From NCBI GenBank assembly GCA_037446575.1, contig JBBIII010000051.1:1-19449 (forward strand): a stretch of DNA of 19,449 bases. Reading direction: 5' to 3'. Below the pieces are notes generated by a model. It was not told the DNA's origin. It saw nothing but the letters and a program-made list of their open reading frames with translations, and did not search any database. The stretch comes from JBBIII01 sp037446575 (GTDB taxonomy: Bacteria; Bacteroidota; Ignavibacteria; UBA10030). This document shows positions 16,309 to 19,449 of the stretch, piece by piece (within the stretch, counting starts at the first letter, position 1; every line of letters begins with the position of its first letter). The position numbers were made by a program, and so were the translations under genes.

Positions 16309-17070
16309 TTATCGAGCTAACCAACCACCATCAACAACTAGAACATGCCCATTCACATAATCGGAAGCTGAAGATGCCAAAAATATTGCGGCGCCTTTCA
16401 AATCTTCGGGCAATCCCCAGCGATTAGCAGGAATCCGATCTAATATAGCTTTTGAACGCACAGGATCTTCGCGTAGCGCTTTAGTGTTATTTGTAGCCAT
16501 ATAACCCGGGGCTATTGCATTAATATTAATTCCATGTTGTGCCCACTCATTTGCCATAGCTTTGGTCATTTGCGCGACCGCCCCTTTGCTTGCCGCATAT
16601 GATGGCACTAAAATTCCTCCTTGAAAAGCAAGAAGCGAAGCAATGTTTATAATTTTTCCTTGCCTACGTTTCATCATATCGCGCGCACATGCTTGTGCAA
16701 GAAAAAATACCGTCTTGGAATTCAATAGCATAACTTCATCCCAATCCTTCTCAGAAAAATCAATCGCCTGCGTTCTACGAATTATTCCCGCATTGTTCAC
16801 TAACACATCAATCTTACCAAATGTAGTTATCGTTTTTTCAACTAAGGTCGAAATTGATTCCATATTCATAAGATTTAATTCGACCACGAGAGTTTTTTTT
16901 TCAATTGCTTTTATTTTTTGCTCGGTCTCTGTCGAAGGAACATAATCAACTAACACTATATCTGCGCCAGCTTCAGCAAGCCCAAGCGCGATGCCTTGTC
17001 CTAATCCCGTGCTTGCTCCCGTTACGATTGCTATCTTTCCAGCTAAATCAAATATATTTTCCATTTTCAT
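16309..17070 (-). CDS. kduD: 2-deoxy-D-gluconate 3-dehydrogenase (SDR)
   Basis: A 253-residue short-chain dehydrogenase. The cofactor loop is TGASTGLG (17-24), Asp42 at the end of strand 2 (VLVDY) favours NAD(H), NNAG is at 92-95, and the catalytic residues are Ser145, Tyr158 and Lys162 (SYAASK). The family enzyme reduces 2,5-diketo-3-deoxygluconate to KDG, the step after KduI; the adjacent kduI makes this specific call strong. Two ATGs lie two codons apart; the first is chosen because AAAGGA is 5 bases upstream of it. It is the first gene of the five-gene leftward uronate operon. Confidence 0.94.
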   Translation of the reverse strand: MKMENIFDLAGKIAIVTGASTGLGQGIALGLAEAGADIVLVDYVPSTETEQKIKAIEKKTLVVELNLMNMESISTLVEKTITTFGKIDVLVNNAGIIRRTQAIDFSEKDWDEVMLLNSKTVFFLAQACARDMMKRRQGKIINIASLLAFQGGILVPSYAASKGAVAQMTKAMANEWAQHGININAIAPGYMATNNTKALREDPVRSKAILDRIPANRWGLPEDLKGAAIFLASSASDYVNGHVLVVDGGWLAR

Positions 17071-17404
17071 AGCATTCCTTTTATAACTTGTATGACATCA
17101 TAACTGTTGGAAATCTACAAAAATAATCTAATAAATCAAATAAATTTATTGGTTTTCTAAATTGAAATCGGATGGCACATGGTATCCCCCTAAATATTCA
17201 CGGAAAGGAGTGTCAAATAGCAGTATTAGAATGGATTAATAAACACCTTGACGGAAAGACCCCGTTTGCTACGCTCTCTCCGTCTTTCCTAAAGTAGCGC
17301 TTCACTTTGACATTTCTAATGAACGTTTACACGTAATAAAAATATTCTCCCAAATGTGGTTGCTTTACCCCCTGTTTTTCTTGATCTTATTTGGAAACTA
17401 AAAC
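17071..17404. other. Structured intergenic region with orphan 41-codon frame
   Basis: Between kduD and the downstream promoter, bases 17172-17297 on the plus strand are open from ATG to TAG for 41 codons, encoding MAHGIPLNIHGK and ending FATLSPSFLK. No ribosome site precedes it and I recognise no family. The same DNA can fold in competing ways: GGAAAGAC (17253-17260) with GTCTTTCC (17282-17289); GACGGAAAGA (17250-17259) with TCTCTCCGTC (17275-17284); and GCTAC (17268-17272) with GTAGC (17293-17297). Bases 17250-17265 (GACGGAAAGACCCCGT) equal a conserved stretch of 23S rRNA domain V. TGTCAAA (17211-17217) and TTTGACA (17306-17312) form an outer inverted pair. It could be a decayed mobile element, a small RNA or a gene remnant. 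Confidence 0.4.
17112..17139 (-). promoter_or_regulatory. Possible promoter of the uronate operon
   Basis: On the minus strand TTGATT (17139-17134, 4 of 6) and TAGATT (17117-17112, 4 of 6) are 16 bases apart, giving a leader of about 35 bases before kduD. A 12-bp perfect palindrome AATAAATTTATT (17139-17150) abuts the -35 and could be an operator, but such palindromes are cheap in AT-rich DNA. No uronate regulator gene is in the window. Confidence 0.3.
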
Positions 17405-17433
17405 TTGACTTCTATCAAAAAAGGGAGTATGAC
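17405..17433 (+). promoter_or_regulatory. Promoter of the membrane protein-lipoprotein pair
   Basis: TTGACT (17405-17410, 5 of 6) and TATGAC (17428-17433, 4 of 6) are 17 bases apart. Initiation near 17440 would give a leader of about 63 bases that contains the 10-bp inverted repeat at 17468-17491. Confidence 0.45.
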
Positions 17434-17467
17434 TTTGTTCAACACCCATTTTCCTTATTATAACCAA

Positions 17468-17491
17468 TCAAAAATCATATTTGATTTTTGA
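17468..17491 (+). promoter_or_regulatory. 10-bp inverted repeat just before the ribosome site
   Basis: TCAAAAATCA (17468-17477) and TGATTTTTGA (17482-17491) are perfect inverted repeats around TATT. The repeat ends 2 bases before GAGG (17494-17497), the ribosome site of the next gene. It lies downstream of the predicted start point, so it may be a repressor operator or an mRNA hairpin affecting translation. There is no T-run long enough for a terminator. Confidence 0.5.
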
Positions 17492-17502
17492 ATGAGGTTC
17501 TT

Positions 17503-18006
17503 ATGAATGCTTCAATTAATTTCTTTCTTCATCTTATTAGTTTCGGTTTAATTTTTACATCATTGCTTGGCGGATGGTTGATTGAACGTAAATTTCGTTC
17601 CGAGAAATCATGGGAACAGAAAATCTTCATAGGCACAATAAGCCGCCCATTTGGACTATTATCACTTGTCGCTTCAGTTCTTATGCTACTTACTGGCATA
17701 AGCAATATTTTCATTATTTATGAAGGGAATATTACACTTTGGTACACTTCCGGCTGGCTGATTGCAAAAATAATTTTATTCGCAATTCTTCTTGTAAACG
17801 GCGCAATATTCGGACCTACATTACTCCGCAGGCGCACAAAATTGATACAGCCGCTTATTTCAGAAACACCATCTGAAGAGATAGAAAATAATATCAAGGT
17901 TTTAAATAAAAGCATCTCGACTTTCTACCTTGTTCAATTTTTTCTTCTTATGATAATTCTTTATCTCTCAGTTGTTGGTAGTGGTAAACATCCGGGGTTA
18001 TTTTAA
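17503..18006 (+). CDS. Four-helix integral membrane protein, DUF2269-like
   Basis: A 167-residue protein with four predicted membrane helices at about 6-26, 48-72, 82-103 and 141-159, and a polar loop at 104-138. Size and layout resemble the DUF2269/CopD-like small membrane proteins, but I cannot identify it firmly. His10 in the first helix and the RPFGLL and LYTSGW-like segments (WYTSGWLIAK, 80-89) are the most distinctive features. The ATG at 17503 is preferred over an in-frame TTG at 17488 because GAGG is placed 5 bases before the ATG, and the TTG falls inside the inverted repeat. Its stop is 2 bases before the next gene, so the two are almost certainly translated from one mRNA and may act together at the cell envelope. 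Confidence 0.8.
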   Translation: MNASINFFLHLISFGLIFTSLLGGWLIERKFRSEKSWEQKIFIGTISRPFGLLSLVASVLMLLTGISNIFIIYEGNITLWYTSGWLIAKIILFAILLVNGAIFGPTLLRRRTKLIQPLISETPSEEIENNIKVLNKSISTFYLVQFFLLMIILYLSVVGSGKHPGLF

Positions 18007-18008
18007 TT

Positions 18009-19226
18009 ATGAGAACTTTACAAATAAGTATTATTACTTTCATCTTACTTTTTATCGGATGTCAAAAACCGATTCCACAAAAAGGAATTTGGAGCGGCTC
18101 AATAACTATTGCTGAAAACAAGAAGCTCCCCTTCCAAATGTCGCTTGATTTGAATACAGATTCCTCATGCGGATATTTTATAAATGGAAACGAGATAACG
18201 CAAATTCCTGAAATTGAACTACAGAATGACTCGCTTACATTTATTTTTTCAGAATACAGAGCGGCAATGCGCGGCATTTGGGATGGAAAAGAATGGCGCG
18301 GTAAATTCTATCGTTTTAGAACTGATACGACTTGGAACGAATTTACAGCTTCGCCAATGTTAAGACAAAAAGTAAAAGACACAACAGATATTAGAGGAGT
18401 TTCGCTTGCAGGAAAATTCCATACTTACATTAAAACTCCAAAAGGAATTGACAGTTCAAACATAGCAAATTTTTGGATGAAGAACGATTCGATTTACGGA
18501 ACGCTTATTGCCCCTGACGGCGATTATGGACTACTGGTTGGGATCCAAAGAGGGAACAAGGTAACGCTCGCACGATTTACCGGCTGGCAGGCATACTTAA
18601 TGGAGTTAGAACTGAACGGCGAAAGTTGGAATGGCAGACTTATTTCGCGCATTGGAAATCCTATGGAATTTATTCTAACTCCTCAGCGAAAAATTTATAC
18701 TCGACTAAATCCAGAACGAATCACCACAATGATTGCTCCGAAAGCTCAATTTACTTTCTTTGGAACAACATCAACTGGCGAGATTATCAGCAGTGCGGAT
18801 GAAAAATTTAAAAATAAAGTCTTATTAATTGACATAATGGGCACATGGTGCCATAATTGTATTGACGCGGCGCCCTTGCTTCAACAACTTTACTTAGAAT
18901 ATCAAAAAGAGGGCTTAGAAGTTATCGGACTTTCATTCGAGATCAGCGATAACATAGAAATAGCAAAGAAAAATCTATCCTTATTTCAGAAACGATATGG
19001 AATTACTTATAATGTCCTCTTTTGCGGAAACACAAAGGAAGAAAATGTTAGACAAAAATTACATGCTCAATTGAAAAATTTCTACGGTTATCCAACAACA
19101 TTATTTGTAGATAGAAAAGGCATAGTAAAAGAGATACATGTCGGTTTTAAAGGGCCAGGTTCAGGTGAAATATATCAAGAACAGATACAACAGTACTATG
19201 AAATAATTAGGAAATTATTAAAATAG
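18009..19226 (+). CDS. Lipoprotein with C-terminal TlpA/ResA-like thioredoxin domain
   Basis: A 405-residue predicted exported lipoprotein. A short signal peptide ends in the lipobox FIGC with Cys18. Residues 25-235 are beta-rich with repeated short strand patterns (GIWSGSI, RGIWDGKEWRGKF, YGTLIAPDGDYG, NGESWNGR) and are not a family I recognise. Residues about 245-405 are a thioredoxin fold: MGTWCHNC with Cys281/Cys284 and the cis-proline Pro362 in YGYPTTLFVD. TlpA/ResA-like proteins reduce disulfides of envelope partners, for example in cytochrome c maturation; the partner here is unknown. Histidine and asparagine between the cysteines (CHNC) differ from the CEPC/CPPC of ResA and TlpA. No cytochrome maturation genes are nearby. 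Confidence 0.88.
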   Translation: MRTLQISIITFILLFIGCQKPIPQKGIWSGSITIAENKKLPFQMSLDLNTDSSCGYFINGNEITQIPEIELQNDSLTFIFSEYRAAMRGIWDGKEWRGKFYRFRTDTTWNEFTASPMLRQKVKDTTDIRGVSLAGKFHTYIKTPKGIDSSNIANFWMKNDSIYGTLIAPDGDYGLLVGIQRGNKVTLARFTGWQAYLMELELNGESWNGRLISRIGNPMEFILTPQRKIYTRLNPERITTMIAPKAQFTFFGTTSTGEIISSADEKFKNKVLLIDIMGTWCHNCIDAAPLLQQLYLEYQKEGLEVIGLSFEISDNIEIAKKNLSLFQKRYGITYNVLFCGNTKEENVRQKLHAQLKNFYGYPTTLFVDRKGIVKEIHVGFKGPGSGEIYQEQIQQYYEIIRKLLK

Positions 19227-19292
19227 GGAGTCGTGTTTTAATGATTCATATAATCCGACTGGACCACACGCTATTTCCTACTAATATCAGAT

Positions 19293-19339
19293 AGATTGAA
19301 GATTTAAGATTGAAGATTTAAGATTGAAGATTTAAGATT
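19293..19339. repeat. 14-bp tandem repeat, 3.4 copies
   Basis: The unit AGATTGAAGATTTA is repeated at 19293-19306, 19307-19320 and 19321-19334 without a mismatch, then breaks off after five bases. It is intergenic, 66 bases after the lipoprotein gene, and no gene is visible from 19227 to the end of the window. Confidence 0.95.
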
Positions 19340-19401
19340 TGATTTATCATAAGGCATAAATATTTGCCCTCTGTCTTTTTTTTACTACAAATGCGTTTTA
19401 T

Positions 19402-19449
19402 CTAATAACTACTAACTTCTAACTGCTTACTACTATCTACTAACTACTT
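19402..19449. repeat. Degenerate CTAACTACTA-type repeat at the window edge
   Basis: The last 48 bases are built from variants of CTAACTACT/CTAACTTCT/CTTACTACT with almost no G. The array is cut by the window edge, so its full length is unknown. Confidence 0.7.

Noticed and set aside
17250..17300. rRNA gene fragment
   Set aside because: Only 16 bases match 23S rRNA and the flanks diverge at once, so no rRNA gene is annotated.
17354..17401. 15-codon hydrophobic frame (MWLLYPLFFLILFGN)
   Set aside because: It would make a plausible membrane micropeptide, but there is no ribosome site or promoter for it and T-rich DNA gives such peptides by chance.
17488..17502. TTG start extending the four-helix membrane protein by five residues
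   Set aside because: The TTG lies inside the inverted repeat and lacks a spaced ribosome site, while the ATG at 17503 has GAGG 5 bases upstream.
1..19449. CRISPR arrays, tRNA genes, intact transposases
   Set aside because: No regularly spaced direct repeats, no cloverleaf with a T-loop, and no transposase motifs were seen on either strand.

Overview
This is a low-GC (visually about one third G+C), densely coded bacterial window with 14 convincing protein genes. Proteins are full length, with Shine-Dalgarno sites of the AGGA/GAGG type before several genes and none visible before others. Multi-domain hybrid histidine kinases, the CxxC-tailed response regulator, a HerA-type ATPase, TlpA-like lipoproteins and a uronate operon together suggest a free-living heterotroph of the Bacteroidota/Chlorobi side of the tree, most like Ignavibacteria. 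That placement is inference. Promoters that can be read look like ordinary sigma-70 sites (TTGACA-17-TATATT) rather than the TTTG/TAnnTTTG type of true Bacteroidetes.

Layout. Positions 1-1549 (minus): an intrinsic terminator, a membrane-anchored alpha/beta hydrolase and a response regulator with a cysteine-rich tail. Positions 1709-4557 (plus): a divergent YchF-type GTPase and a long-chain acyl-CoA ligase. Positions 4593-4701 (plus): a free-standing promoter, two hairpins and a terminator, with no room for a protein. I read this as an undescribed small RNA of about 74 nt with C-rich, anti-Shine-Dalgarno segments. Positions 4712-5563 (minus): serine O-acetyltransferase with its own promoter. 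Positions 5807-11506 (minus): a three-gene unit of membrane hybrid histidine kinase, soluble receiver-kinase and HerA-like ATPase, closed by a strong 12-bp terminator hairpin.

Positions 11863-17070 (minus) hold a five-gene uronate operon in the order kduD, kduI, eda-VOC fusion, uxaC, kdgK. KduI, KduD, KdgK and Eda form a complete route from the unsaturated-uronate product 5-keto-4-deoxyuronate through 2-keto-3-deoxygluconate (KDG) and its 6-phosphate (KDPG) to pyruvate plus glyceraldehyde-3-phosphate. UxaC adds an entry for glucuronate or galacturonate, but the oxidoreductase and dehydratase (UxuB/UxuA or UxaB/UxaA) that would link it to KDG are not here. No transporter, lyase or regulator is present in the window.

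Positions 17071-17502 are an unusual intergenic region with mutually exclusive stems, a 41-codon orphan reading frame and a 16-nt identity to a conserved 23S rRNA segment. It also carries a promoter and a 10-bp inverted repeat ahead of a plus-strand pair: a four-helix membrane protein and a thioredoxin-fold lipoprotein. The window ends in intergenic tandem repeats.
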